This document shows positions 31,300 to 42,290 of a DNA stretch of 64,000 bases, piece after piece (position 1 is the stretch's first letter; each line of letters opens with the position of its first letter). Position numbers and translations under genes: made by a program. Below the pieces are notes generated by a model. The model worked only from the letters and a program-made list of their open reading frames with translations, ran no database searches and was not told the origin of the DNA. This DNA comes from Branchiostoma floridae (taxonomy: Eukaryota; Chordata; Leptocardii; Amphioxiformes; Branchiostomatidae), in NCBI RefSeq assembly GCF_000003815.2, contig NC_049979.1:2478606-2542605 (forward strand). The letters are read 5' to 3'.

Positions 31300-32200
31300 T
31301 CCAAAACATAGTTTGGAATCAGTCGTGAACCAGACCAACTGCCGTTTTGAGTTCCTTGTCCCTGTTACCTACTTCTAGTCTTTAAAATTGTCTGTGCCGA
31401 TCAACTTTTAATTAAGGCCTGGAAAGTCACATTCTGCTTGGGTGCTAATAGAGGATTGAACTGGGGCTACAATAGGGTGGATTTCAGGCAACTCGCGACC
31501 CAGCGTCAACCTAGTTTAGGGATAAAAGCCGTGAGAAGGTTTCAATGTGTAACAGGGTTTCAGGGCGGCAGATTCGATCCAAGCTTCCCAGGTCGGTCCA
31601 TACAACAATACCACCCGATAACAATAAGCTTCTCGTAAGCCAGACATCCCAGTTTTATTTCCGGAAGACAGACCGACAGCAACACTAACTCCTGTCCGTG
31701 TAACCTAGCTGCGAATTCCCACGTACTAGCGGATGAAAGACGGCACCCCGATGACGTCAATGGCGGGTTATTGGTGCATCCCCGCCTCGCCGCGCTGGGA
31801 CACGGTACAATACACCGGCACGGCGCGGGTCGGACAACCTGCGTCATAGCGCTCTCTGCAGGCTTAACTCTACAGTCTGCGCTGCGTCCCGATAGCTTCC
31901 AGTGTCGGCAGTGCTAAAATAAAGTGCTCAGCTTCTGACCAAGACTGGCCAAAATACGACAATAACATACGTCGGCCACTCGCATTTATTTCCATCGCAG
32001 CAAGTGCCCTTCTGTAGAAGTGGTAAGTGCTTTTAGACCAAGTCACGAGAGCTGCAATATTGTTGAGGAATTCCATTACAGACATAGCTGAGTGGATTTT
32101 GTCTTTTTATACCTTTGACAAACGCACTCACCTTTTACTTTCTTTTAAGAGTTTAAAAGTCTACGTTCTTTGCGTTAGTGGAGAAAAGGGCGTTGCGTGA
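31300..32200. other. CpG-rich stretch with a CRE, no gene recognised
   Basis: TGACGTCA at 31752-31759 lies in a C+G-rich, CpG-rich part (about 31740-31860). It could be a promoter, but I see no first exon with homology on either strand. Confidence 0.3.
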
Positions 32201-32205
32201 GTATT

Positions 32206-32400
32206 TTTGTGTTTGTGTGTTCGTCTGTGACAGACTGTGTGTCCCTCTACATGTGTGTATGTGTGCGTTCGTGCGTGCATATGTGTGTGTTTGTGTGTGT
32301 GTGCTTGCGCTTGCTTGGCTGTGTGTGTATGTGTGTGAGAGAGTGTGTCTGAGACTGTGTGTTTTGTTTGTGTCTGTGTGCGTGTGTATGTGATCATACA
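32206..32400 (+). repeat. GT-rich degenerate microsatellite
   Basis: Imperfect (TG)n with TGCG and TGTA variants. It creates Thr/His-rich and Val/Cys-rich ORFs that are not genes. Confidence 0.85.
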
Positions 32401-32643
32401 TACAGAACAAAACAGCCACGAAACGAAATACTCCAATTTGGGGTTTTATGACACACTTACATGGACAATCTTTCTGCTCTGTTGTAAGGTGTCGAACTGA
32501 AGCTAGATTACTTTCTAGTGTGATACAGAGGTATATGGTATGAATATTAATATCACATCCCCACATATACATGTGCGGACATGTGTATACACATAAATGC
32601 ATACACGCATATAAATTGCTGTATATATAGTTGCAGTAACATT

Positions 32644-32730
32644 ATGAGTGAGTGAGTGAGTGAGTGAGTGAGTGAGTGAGTGAGTGAGTGAGTGAGTGAG
32701 TGAGTGAGTGAGTGAGTGAGTGAGTGAGAG
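32644..32730 (+). repeat. (GAGT)n microsatellite
   Basis: About 21 perfect tetranucleotide units; produces a LTHS-repeat ORF on the minus strand. Confidence 0.97.
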
Positions 32731-33129
32731 TGTGAGAATATCAAGACGCCCCAAAATTATCTGCACGTACTTTCTTAAATGCAAAGTTGGGCGGGTTAGA
32801 GAGAAGTAAAACTACCTAACTTTCACTACAAATCTTGTCAAACTCACCTCCAGACGACGTGCAATTACACCCCTTTGCCTCCCTTGGTGCCCGCTATGAT
32901 CACAGTCTTTACTTAACCGTGGATGAACCAACTCCCGGACTTCAGAGAGACACGTTAATAACAAGGCATGTCTTATATAAGCTGCCTGGAGCTGGCTGGA
33001 GGCGTGATCAAAAGGTGCTCTAAACCGTTGTGCGTCACGGGAATGATTAGCACGCAGCGCGCGCACGCCGTAAATTGAGTTATGTATGTGAGGATGGGTT
33101 CGGCTTATATAAGTGTACGGATATCTCTG

Positions 33130-33410
33130 GCTTGGGTTGTTTTGATCCGCCACGAAAAGATATCCTTCTGTATCTGCATCTATATAGCCGGTATAACCGC
33201 CCTTCGGCGTCAAACACCAGCTTCGCAGGCACGCAGCGCGGCAGCAGCTGGTTATATTACACCAAAGGACCCGTTACACCTAACTTTTGCACATCTATCT
33301 GCAAGCGTTCTTTAAAACTATCCAGAGATGATGCCCCTACTGTGCTTGGTGATAACATATTCCACTCTACGTTAGTTTTAGGAAAATACGAATCCTCTTT
33401 TGATCCTCTT
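33130..33410 (-). mobile_element. LINE C-terminus and 3' UTR fragment
   Basis: Minus strand reads VEWNMLSPSTVGASSLDSFK then ERLQIDVQKLGVTGPLV and a stop, followed by CCGAAGGGCGG and ATATAGATGCAGATACAGAA. Related 3' UTR words occur at about 3718-3755 and 18995-19020. Confidence 0.75.
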
Positions 33411-33479
33411 TTTATCTCTTTTTTTATGCTTAGTGCTACCCTTTCCGTGGTGATGGACTAACTGTTTTCTGTGCCATTA

Positions 33480-33790
33480 TCATCGGCTGTTGGTGCACCT
33501 GTCCTTGGTGCTGAACACATGCATATTGTTCTAATGTCTGTCCTTAGTGCAAAATACATGCAACTTGTTAATGCGTGTGTCCTTAGCGTCAAAGAAATTC
33601 AGGTTACTATCCAGTGAACATCCTTTTTAAAGATATGCATTGCTAATGATGTGTACTACTTTTTGAAGAGATATATGATATTCTTATATGAATGTTTTGC
33701 CGGTTGCATGGAACATCCAATACCGCCCTCGATGTAGTCCGTACTTTTGACTGCATGATTGCTGCTGATGAACCTGTCCTAACTGTACCC
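33480..33790 (+). repeat. array of degenerate CTGTCCTTAGTGCTGAA units
   Basis: CTGTCCTTGGTGCTGAACAC, CTGTCCTTAGTGCAAAATAC and GTGTCCTTAGCGTCAAAG follow each other at about 55 bp. Confidence 0.5.
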
Positions 33791-33842
33791 CGCGGGTGCT
33801 AGATTTTGTATTCCTTTTTGCACACCGTTATGTACTATATGT

Positions 33843-34050
33843 AGTGGGACCGCGTGGCACGATCGGGAGCGCGTTGGTCTCAGGCCCGAGAGGTCCGGGG
33901 TTCAAATCCGCTTGCCGTGTCACCGATCTTGTGCCCTTGGGAAAGGCACTTTACACGACTTTCCTCACCTAACTCAGGTGTAAATGAGTACATAGCTGTG
34001 GCTAGTGGCAGTGACAGGCCTTTGTTGTGGTGACAGGCCATAGGGGCATG
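33843..34050 (+). mobile_element. tRNA-derived SINE, well preserved
   Basis: A box CGTGGCACGATCGGGAGCG-like and B box GGGGTTCAAATCC, then CTTGTGCCCTTGGGAAAGGC, TTTCCTCACCTAACTCAGGT, GTAAATGAGTACATAGC. The best copy of the family here. Confidence 0.78.
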
Positions 34051-34559
34051 TTCGGGCATGACGCACCCGCCATGACACACGAGTCAGGGGTAGGAGGAAC
34101 CCCTTGCATCCTTGGTCGGAAGTCCTCCTAGGAGATGGAAACTCCAAATAATTTTTACGTCTTACGTGGCAAAACAGTTCTGTCCCTGTAGGACTTAGTG
34201 CGCCAGCAGACGAGAGGGTGGAGAAGGAAGTGCACACCCCTCCTTCACCTTAAAAAGTCACGTGCAGGCCAGGCAGACTGGTCGTCTAATCAACCTGTCT
34301 GCCTACCATTGATCTTCGGATACGAAGAAACAGCCATCATGTATTATATTCTACATTGTCATTGTCATTGTGTAGTGCCATAGTCTGCATTGACTGACTG
34401 ACAGTAGTGTTGAATGAAAGGCGACCACAGATTTCATTCCCTTTCTCTGCGCGGAGGGTTTTCAAGCTGCCGTTTACATCCCTGTCCTTCGCTGTTGTTG
34501 CTACTCTTGTCCTTAATAATGACAAGTGACTGATGTTTCTATGCCCTTTGTATTAAAAA

Positions 34560-34810
34560 AAACTGACCTTTGCTTTTGTCCCTAATGTTAAATACCTGTC
34601 CACAGTGCTGAATTCATTATTATTGTTGTTGCTGTCCTTAGTGCTGAATATCTGGCTATTGTTGTTGTTTGTTTGCTTGTTTGTTTGTTTTATTAAACAA
34701 ACAACAATAGCCAGATGTTAGTATGGAATACCTGACTGTTGTAGTCCTTAGTGCTCAATACCTGGTTGTCAATGTTTTCCTTGTTAATGAATACCCAACT
34801 GTGAAATTTA
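34560..34810 (+). repeat. second array of CTTAGTGCTGAATACCTG units with a hairpin
   Basis: CTGTCCTTAGTGCTGAATAT, GTCCTTAGTGCTCAATACCT and variants. Within it TCTGGCTATTGTTGTTGTTTG-like sequence at about 34649 is inverted at 34697-34716 around a GTTT run. Confidence 0.6.
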
Positions 34811-35356
34811 GTACTAATAACAAGACCCGCCATCTTAAGTTGCAGCCCCTTAGAATATTATCAAGGTGACCGTCTCTACACAGATCCAGAGAAAGAGAAG
34901 CCATATGGTAGTTGTAAGTATAACGTTAGTATATAGCGGGTCAACTTTCCGTACGTACGCACGTAACTTATGTATCTGTATTCGTAATCGATCTGCTACC
35001 AGTGCCATATTTATATTAAACAGGCACGTGCCGTTTTAAGGCGATTCCTCCCACCAGTGAAGTTGTCCAAGCTGGTTTGGACAGCAGCGTGAGCCTACAA
35101 TCCCGTGTGAAGAAGATCGTTTCGCTTCGTGACTACGGTTTGAGAGAAAGGCGTACGTGAGGACATCTGTGCTTTGCATCGCTCCGAAGATTATTGAGTT
35201 TTAACTGAAATATCATTCACTGCGATCTTTAATCTGATTTTCAACAGGACCGCCTTTACTAAGCCCCTGGCAACAATCCGCACTCAAAGGTGTCAAAAAT
35301 ACACCACAGATATCACCCATCTCCACTCTTCTACTCTCCATTCGGGGGAGCCCCGC

Positions 35357-35375
35357 TGACGTCACATTGACGTCA
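35357..35375. promoter_or_regulatory. paired CRE sites
   Basis: TGACGTCA at 35357-35364 and 35368-35375, start to start 11 bp. No TATA box or coding exon is evident downstream, so function is unproven. Confidence 0.4.
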
Positions 35376-36686
35376 GAGGGAAGTGCATTTGTTTGCCGAG
35401 CATCTGGAGCCGCCCGGCGTGTCTAATTGACTTTGCGGAGCGACGATGGAGACGTGAACTGCCTGCCGCCTGTAGAGGTCCTTCACCCTGCACTGTTTTG
35501 TTGAGAGAGACCGGCAAGTTTGGTCGTACGGTGCACTCATCAGTATAATTCGACATGGATATCACCTGTATTAAAATGTCATGTTTATAATCATCGTACC
35601 ACATTGCCCCGAAGAGGAGATAGGCGCCGCCAGGGGACTAAAATCCTGTTGAGTCAGCATAACATGTTGTGCTGCCCCTACGGCTGATTAATCATCCTAC
35701 GGCTGATCAAAAGGCTATGGGACAAACGAACGAACGAACGAACCGCATGCTAGTCAACTGCTCTACTACGCACCGGTCGCATGTGTGTAGAACTGATTGA
35801 CACGTTGAGTTAACGTTTTGTGGAAGATTGTAGAAAATGAGTCTGAAAAGGTGCATATAGTTTTGTACAAAATTACTCTTCGAAAACTGTCCTTATACTG
35901 CTAGTTGTGATAACAACAGAAATAAGTTAATGAATTTAATTGCAGTTATTTTCTTTAAATGGATGCTGCTCGAATACAGAGGAGAAATATCCAGCAAAAT
36001 AACTTTTTATTTGCTTTGGAACAGACGAGGACAACGTGGAACTGCACTTAAGTTAGCAACTTATTTTGCCACATACAATGTACAGACAGAAGGTAAGCGA
36101 AGTCAGGTACCCATTTTTACACCTGGGTGGAAAGAGGAAGGAATTATTATTACCGGCTCTATAGATACAGATATCAATATAACTTGCGCGCGTCGTAACC
36201 AGGTGCGTTTTGCTGCCTACGCATTTGCCTCAGATGTTGCAATGATCAATCAATGGTGTCTTCAACCATAACGTTATGTTGCATTTGTCGCGCGCAAACA
36301 GTACAATGTAGCTCAAGCATCCTGTTCAAAAGGCTACATAGATCTTGCTACACATAGATCTTGCTACTGCTGTAACGTGTGGCCGCCTCTGCTTATTCAG
36401 GTGTCAGTGATGAGGCACATGAAGATTCTTTCATTTCTTAACCCGTTCCACTGAAGTATGGAGGCTTAGACGACACTAAAACCCAGCTAAACCCGTGATC
36501 CTACTTGCTCGCCGTCGATCCCCGCTTACGCACGACTCTGGCATGTGACGTTCGAAGTCAATCAGGCGCCGGCGTTGTTTTCGTCTGTCCGCATTAGGGA
36601 CAAATCGGAGGACTAGGGCGGATGACGCAGACGACTCTACCATCTGCGGATCTGTTGCAGGGCTCACTGTGAGGAATACAAAGATA
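35376..36686. other. intergenic, no gene recognised
   Basis: ORFs 35930-36271 (+) and 36476-36805 (-) have no recognisable content; the latter runs into a MITE. Confidence 0.3.
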
Positions 36687-36893
36687 CCGTAAATGCGTTT
36701 AAGTTCGCAGGGATTTAATTTCGCGTTAGCGGGAAAAGGACTTTTCGCGGTGGTTTTAAGTTCGCGGTAGTACCATGCACTGTAGTCTCTTACTGCCATG
36801 GACAAATGTTCGCGGTGGTTTTAAGTTCGCGGTGAAGCGGCCACCGCGAAGACCGCTAATGTAAAACAACCGCGAAAGTTTCTGCATTTACAG
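36687..36893. mobile_element. CTGTAAATGC-family MITE, copy 5
   Basis: CCGTAAATGCGTTTAAGTTC ... TCTGCATTTACAG with TA on both sides. Very regular GTTCGCGGTGG and CACCGCGAA words; among the least degraded copies here. Confidence 0.9.
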
Positions 36894-37849
36894 TATGTTA
36901 GGGTAAATAAAATAGCCGTTTTAAAGCCGTAGAGACAGTGGATTGTTATCCGCTATGTCTGGGTTGCGATGTTAGAAGCCGGAGCCCAGCCACCTCTTTC
37001 AACGGTATTCACTGAACCGAAGTCAGGTTCACAATTGTACGCCCGGGCTTGTAAGGTGTCTCTTACAAAGGCACAACATCTATCCGGGAAGGCCATGGAG
37101 CTAACCCTTCTCGATATTGTGTTCGCTAGCTTTAGCCACTTGGCTGTTAGACGTCATTCAATACAAAGATAACTTGCAAATCGTATTTAAGAGCAAAGGA
37201 GATAGATGGTTGGGGAGGAGACAAACCAACACACGTCCATACCTACGGCCTGAAAGCCGATTTTGAGCTTTCACGAACAAATAAAGGTTCAAACAAATAA
37301 ACAAACACAAATGGGGGGGGGGGGGGTAATGGTGTAGACGCCAGTGCCACGGCATGTAGTGAGATTGACCGAATCTTCAGAATGTCAAGCACCATCATGT
37401 TGAAAACCTCGTCGAATATAACTGTCATGTCACAAGCCGAAGTCGGGGATTAGAAGGGGTTATTAGATGAAGGATAAAGGCACAAGCAATACGACAGTAA
37501 TTACTACAAGCAAACCACTTCTGGCATTCTGCAAAGAAACACTTATGCTGTGCTACAGATAGCGCTGTTATTCTATTTATAGCATCCCGAAGGAGTCTAC
37601 TATCAATGTTGCTGCCGGACCGGTAGATATGTCAGGAGTAGGTAGTATGCAACAACACCTCTGTCGGGTGAAAGCGCATGCAATCCCGTCCCAATACCCC
37701 AAGTCATGTGTCAGCTGCAGCAACCACGCACTGCCTTTCATGATTTGAAGCTGTACAGACATGTTTTAGACCAACGTACGAGTACTTTGACTATTTTTCG
37801 CTGAGCGATGTGTCCCCTTCACGTATTCTCCAACCAGATCCATGGTGGT

Positions 37850-38200
37850 GGCGTAATGTATTGTATCAAACCCGCCGGCGCCCATTTGATAGGCTCTCGT
37901 TCTTCCCTTGGCCCATGGACCATCAAAGAGTGGAATGAACTTGAGCCTAGTGTGGCGGAGGCGGAGTCCGTCTCCCAGTTAAAAACTGAGCTGGGACGGG
38001 CTTCGCTGCACTGAGCTGCCCCCCGTCCATTCTACATAGTGTAAATAAATGTGTTGTAATATCACTTGTCCTGTCTGCACATGTCCATGTCCTTTCCCCT
38101 TTCTTTTTCACATGCACTTAAGTCATGCGCAGCTGCTAATAATCCACATTGTACGTGGGCTAAGCAGTACTGGAGATGATGATGATGATGATGATGATGA
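37850..38200 (+). mobile_element. LINE C-terminus and GAT-repeat 3' end
   Basis: The + frame reads IGSRSSLGPWTIKEWNELEP then SVAEAESVSQLKTELG and stops at 38014. This is the --WN-L---V--A-S---FK tail of LINE ORF2. The 3' part ends in (GAT)n at about 38176-38200, as in LINEs with short microsatellite tails. Confidence 0.78.
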
Positions 38201-38645
38201 CTCCCTTTGGCCGGCTATACTCCTTGGCCAGCTTTGATACTATGGCACCGTAGGATCTGCTTGCGCTTGGAGATTACCCTTCACGCACACGGGGCAGCAG
38301 CCGGTGATGTGTGTACGGAATCACACTGCGTCCGAACACGCCAATTCCCACACCCATGCTGACGTCATACCACATCCGGCCGGATATGTTTATTTTAGCG
38401 CCAGCTGCACCCCTGCGTCGCTGTGACGCACTTCCGGTGCCACCATGACGCGACTGGAATCCTGTTATAAGTCACCAATTATAGAAGATCTTAACAGAGC
38501 TTTCCTAAAAAGGAGAATCTTCCGAAGAAAAAGATTCTTAAAATCTAGGTTAGGTTCACTGATCCTTTTTCAAAATTTAAACAGGGCTAGACATGTTCCA
38601 ACCTATATATGCATGTCTCGCAAAGTTACTTTACTGTTTGCCTAA
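38201..38645 (+). other. promoter-like CRE/ETS block followed by a short ORF
   Basis: TGACGTCA at 38360-38367, CACTTCCGGT (ETS-type) just before GCCACCATGA, a near-ideal Kozak start at 38445. The ORF of 66 codons (MTRLESCYKSPIIEDLNRAF...) is Lys/Arg-rich and not recognised. It may be a decayed gene start, a real small first exon, or chance. Confidence 0.25.
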
Positions 38646-38959
38646 CATTATAAAGAGATCATGTAAAGAAGTCTTGGATTTGCGTAGCTTTATGAAGGCT
38701 TCCCTGTTAAGTCATAAAACACCCCGGAGCGTTAGCGACATGACATGGCGTGGGTGTGATGTCTTCTATCTAACACACAGGGGATGTGAGGACAGCACTT
38801 CGGTATTGGAAAAGGAAAGATCTCGATCCAGTTTAGCTTATTGAAGAGCTATTCTTCCACTGGTCATGACAGAGAGACATACGCTATGTATAGAATTTAG
38901 CGGTTCATTGTAGGGGGGAGGGGGGATCCCGCTAGCTCTTTTCGACAAGCACAATGAAC

Positions 38960-39110
38960 AGTGGACAACGGCTTAATGTCTCGTCCTAACGACCCTTTCC
39001 AGTAGCGTGCATGTCGGGTGAGCGACACAGCCGGAATCGAACTCACGGCTTCTAGTTCCAGAGGCAGGGCCGCTAACCACTGGACTACGAACGCTACACC
39101 GGTATTGGTG
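38960..39110 (-). mobile_element. tRNA-derived SINE, minus strand
   Basis: Reading the minus strand: A box TAGTCCAGTGGTTAGCGG, B box GAGTTCGATTCC, then CGACATGCACGCTACTGGAA. A tRNA head without a pairing acceptor stem. Confidence 0.65.
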
Positions 39111-39136
39111 TCTCTACCAGGCTCCGTGGATTGGTA

Positions 39137-39268
39137 GTCTAATTGTAGAAGTTGGACAAACAGAGTCAATAGTGCGCTAGGGGAGTTGGCCGGCCAAAAG
39201 AATCATTTCCTCACCACGACTCCCCTAGCGTACTATTCACTCTGTTTGTCCAGTTTCTACAATTTATT
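39137..39268. repeat. inverted repeat with about 50-bp arms
   Basis: AATTGTAGAAGTTGGACAAA ... GCGCTAGGGGAGT is complementary to ACTCCCCTAGCG ... CCAGTTTCTACAATT, with a central GGCCGGCC. Foldback MITE is likely. Confidence 0.8.
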
Positions 39269-39601
39269 AATAGACCACCGATCCGCGGAGCATGGTAGAG
39301 GCCAGTGTCTCTCCAGTCGTTCCAGCCCCGAAGCTAGGATCCGGCTGCGTAAGCTGATAACCCCATATCCACACCTAACGGGGCACCAGGGGTCCGGACC
39401 CGCCACCTCCCCCGCGACCCCTGCACCACGAGATACGGATCAGGCACAGCGATCCGGTACAATCCATAAACGCCCACGGGCAGCCCGTTAAAGAAGAAGT
39501 GCTCAGTCTTCCTCCAATTTGTATTTGCGGATAAATCCGGACACGGTGTGGGCCGTGATCCATAACAATCAACGCTTTATACCGCTCTCTAACTAAGGCT
39601 A

Positions 39602-39775
39602 ACGTCACATTTCCAAACCGGGGCCCGGTCGGGATGTTTTAAGAAACGACAATGTGTATGTAACTGAAATATACCCATGACTTTTCTCTTTACGTCTTGT
39701 GTAGTTTGGTGTCTTTTATATCATGTTTTTAGTTCCCGAAAGCTGATTGGTCGGGCCCCGGTTCAGAAATGTGAC
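39602..39775. mobile_element. GGGCCCGG-ended MITE, copy 2
   Basis: GTCACATTTCCAAACCGGGG, CCCGGTCGGG left; GGTCGGGCCCCGG, GAAATGTGAC right. GTGTCTTTTATATCATG in the centre matches the copies at 29698 and 58363. Confidence 0.82.
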
Positions 39776-39844
39776 ATAGGCCTAAGCCAACATGTCACGG
39801 GATCTCTAAAGTTCAGACTGCCTATCCTCATAACGATGGGGCGT

Positions 39845-39965
39845 CAAATAAATGATTGCCTAGACAAGCGGACACGAGGCCGTGGAGTCATGAGTTCGAA
39901 TCCTGGCGTTCCATCCTAAACATTCGCACTTTCCTCACTTCACGCCAAAATTAAAGGTGAAAGAG
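39845..39965 (+). mobile_element. SINE fragment
   Basis: B box TGAGTTCGAATCCTG then GCACTTTCCTCACTTCACG. A-box region degenerate. Confidence 0.5.
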
Positions 39966-40114
39966 TTTAGAAAGAGAGGGTTGGGCTCCGTCTTCCATTG
40001 CCATGCCCTGGACACATGTAGACTGCAGCCCACTACTACGCTCAAATTGGCTTGTATCATGATAACGGCAGGCTCATTTTTTAAGTCCCGTTCCTTTGCA
40101 CTGATGTATGTATG

Positions 40115-40470
40115 TTTTTTGCCGGTGCGTAGCACCGGCTATGAGACGGGAGAAGCGGTTGCATGGATGCATGGATGGATGGATGGATCGGTCACTTTAA
40201 TCAAATAGCCCTTCTATACGTGCTATTGCGTAATCGAGCCAGCGTGGCCGAGCGGTCTACAGCACGGTAGATCTTCCGTAGATCGTAGGTTCGAACCCCA
40301 CTTGCTAATTTTTTTTTCTTTTGACAAATCTCATGTAATGTTTTTTTAATAGAAGACAGACCAATTCAGTAATTCGATGTTTAAAAACTCTTTTTTCGTG
40401 TGATTTTGTTTAACATCCAGGCTTTTTCCAAAATACGCACCGGCCAGCTTTTTTCAGAAGCTTTTTTGTT
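40115..40470 (+). mobile_element. class II tRNA-headed SINE, second copy
   Basis: TGCATGGATGCATGGATGG, A box TGGCCGAGCGG (about 40244), B box GGTTCGAACCCC (about 40289), then the same tail as 13720-13870. It lacks the Harbinger-like ends of the other copy, so those are not part of the SINE. Confidence 0.78.
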
Positions 40471-40689
40471 TGTACAGCAGACTGAAAGTTGAGGAAACAG
40501 ATACAAATTCCCATTAGTAAAGGCACATTTCACCGCTCTTAACCTCACCAGGAATACACTCACATTTTACACAGGACCTGTTTGGCAGAACACACGGTGG
40601 CCTGGTGGTCTGGGTTTTTTACTTAGAATCTAAAGGTGCAGGGTTTGAATTCCTCGCAGGTCCCACCAATCAGGAGGATAGTTCACAGA

Positions 40690-41394
40690 ACATTAACCAA
40701 TCATAATGACACCCAACAGGGAGGAAATGTGATCAGTAGGGAGGAAATATAACCATGATCATCAATACATAACAGTAGAGAATATTTTGAAACGACTTGA
40801 CATGCCCAGATTGTGATATTACGAATGTTTTCTATGGAAATTTTGGTTTCAAAATGAATTCTGTAATCTCCTTATGTACCAAAATGACAAATTTAAATTT
40901 TCTTTTGATTTCTCAGCAATTTGACAAATGAATGTACAAGTATCAGTTAGTTTGAATATGCTATGTGATGATAACGTTAATGACCCGCCTGTTCCTTGGT
41001 GTATATGGTGTCATAACGCCTGGTCCTGTTCTATAACCACCACATAAAACCACCTCGAGCTAGTACGCTTCGCTTCCCCGGTGGTTTTAATCGGTGCTTA
41101 TGGCAATGGATTAGGCATCATATGCACATCAGGGCGGGTAAATAACACTTTATTAACACATAGTTTACCTCCGTAGGCGGCGCACTAGGGACTTGTATGG
41201 TACGGTAATAATGGATACGACGTTTGTTACGGCCTAGTGTAGGCCAGTCAGATCGGTGTTCAACAAGGTAGTTATCACCAAGTTGCAAAATGCATGTCAA
41301 TCTCCACCACCAGACCTTGAAAGAAGCGTGTATCTTTCTTATCTGATGATGTACGCATGAGTGTGCACGGTGCACGGTAGCGTGATTGCCAGGG
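40690..41394. other. intergenic, no gene recognised
   Basis: A SINE-like B box (GGTTTGAATTCC) at about 40640 just precedes. Nothing else recognised. Confidence 0.3.
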
Positions 41395-42290
41395 GTATAT
41401 GACAGGTGATGCACCAAAGGAAGACAGCTCGCAGTGACTTGTTTGTTTGTTTGTTGATGTAAGGGGTGATGTCTGTGTGACAGGTGATGCTCCAAAGAAA
41501 GACAGCTCGCAGTGACTTGTTTGTTGATGTAAGGGATGATGTCTGTGTGACAGGTGATGCACCAAAGAAAGACAGCTCGCAGTGACTTGTTTGTTGATGT
41601 AAGGGATGATGTCTGTGTGACAGGTGATGCACCAAAGGAAGACAGCTCGCAGTGACTTGTTTGTTGATGTAAGGGGTGATGTCCATATGACAGGTGATGC
41701 TCCAAAGAAAGACAGCTCGCAGTGACTTGTTTGTTGATGTAAGGGATGATGTCTGTGTGACAGGTGATGCACCAAAGGAAGACAGCCCGCAGTGACTTGT
41801 TTGTGATGTAAGGGGTGATGTCCATATGACAGGTGATGCTCCAAAGTAAGACAGCTCGCAGTGACTTGTTTGTTGATGTAAGGGGTGATGTCTGTATGAC
41901 AGGTGATGCACCAAAGGAAGACAGCCCGCAGTGACTTGTTTGTGATATAAGAATGGTGTCTGTATGTATATGATAGGTAATGCTCCAAAGGAAGACAGCC
42001 CGCAGTGACTTGTTTGTTGATATAAGAATGGTGTCTGTATGTATATATGATAGGTAATGCTCCAAAGTAAGACAGCTCGCAGTGACTTGTTTGTTGATGT
42101 AAGAATGGTGTCTGTATGTATATGATAGGTAATGCTCCAAAGTAAGACAGCTCGCAGTGACTTGTTTGTTGATATAAGAATGGTGTCTGTATGTATATAT
42201 GATAGGTAATGCTCCAAGGAAGACAGCTCGCAGTGATTTGTTTGTTGATGTCTGTATGACAGGTGATGCTTCAAAGGAAGACAGCTTGTC
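41395..42290 (+). repeat. 70-bp minisatellite, about 13 units
   Basis: Core AAGACAGCTCGCAGTGACTT + GTTTGTTGATGT + GACAGGTGATGC. Period is 70 bp at 41501, 41571, 41641 and so on, drifting to about 75 bp (TATGTATATGATAGG variants) on the right. All three minus frames stay open, giving ORFs of 237-444 codons that are artefacts. Confidence 0.93.

Noticed and set aside
30834-31378. 104- and 140-codon ORFs on both strands
   Set aside because: Open only because the minisatellite period is 63 bp; no start context, promoter or homology.
32153-32784. Thr/His-rich and LTHS-repeat ORFs
   Set aside because: Translations of GT-rich and GAGT microsatellites.
40240-40310. Possible functional Leu/Ser tRNA gene
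   Set aside because: A and B boxes are good, but the acceptor stem does not pair and the same unit with its tail is repeated at 13.6 kb; this is a SINE head.
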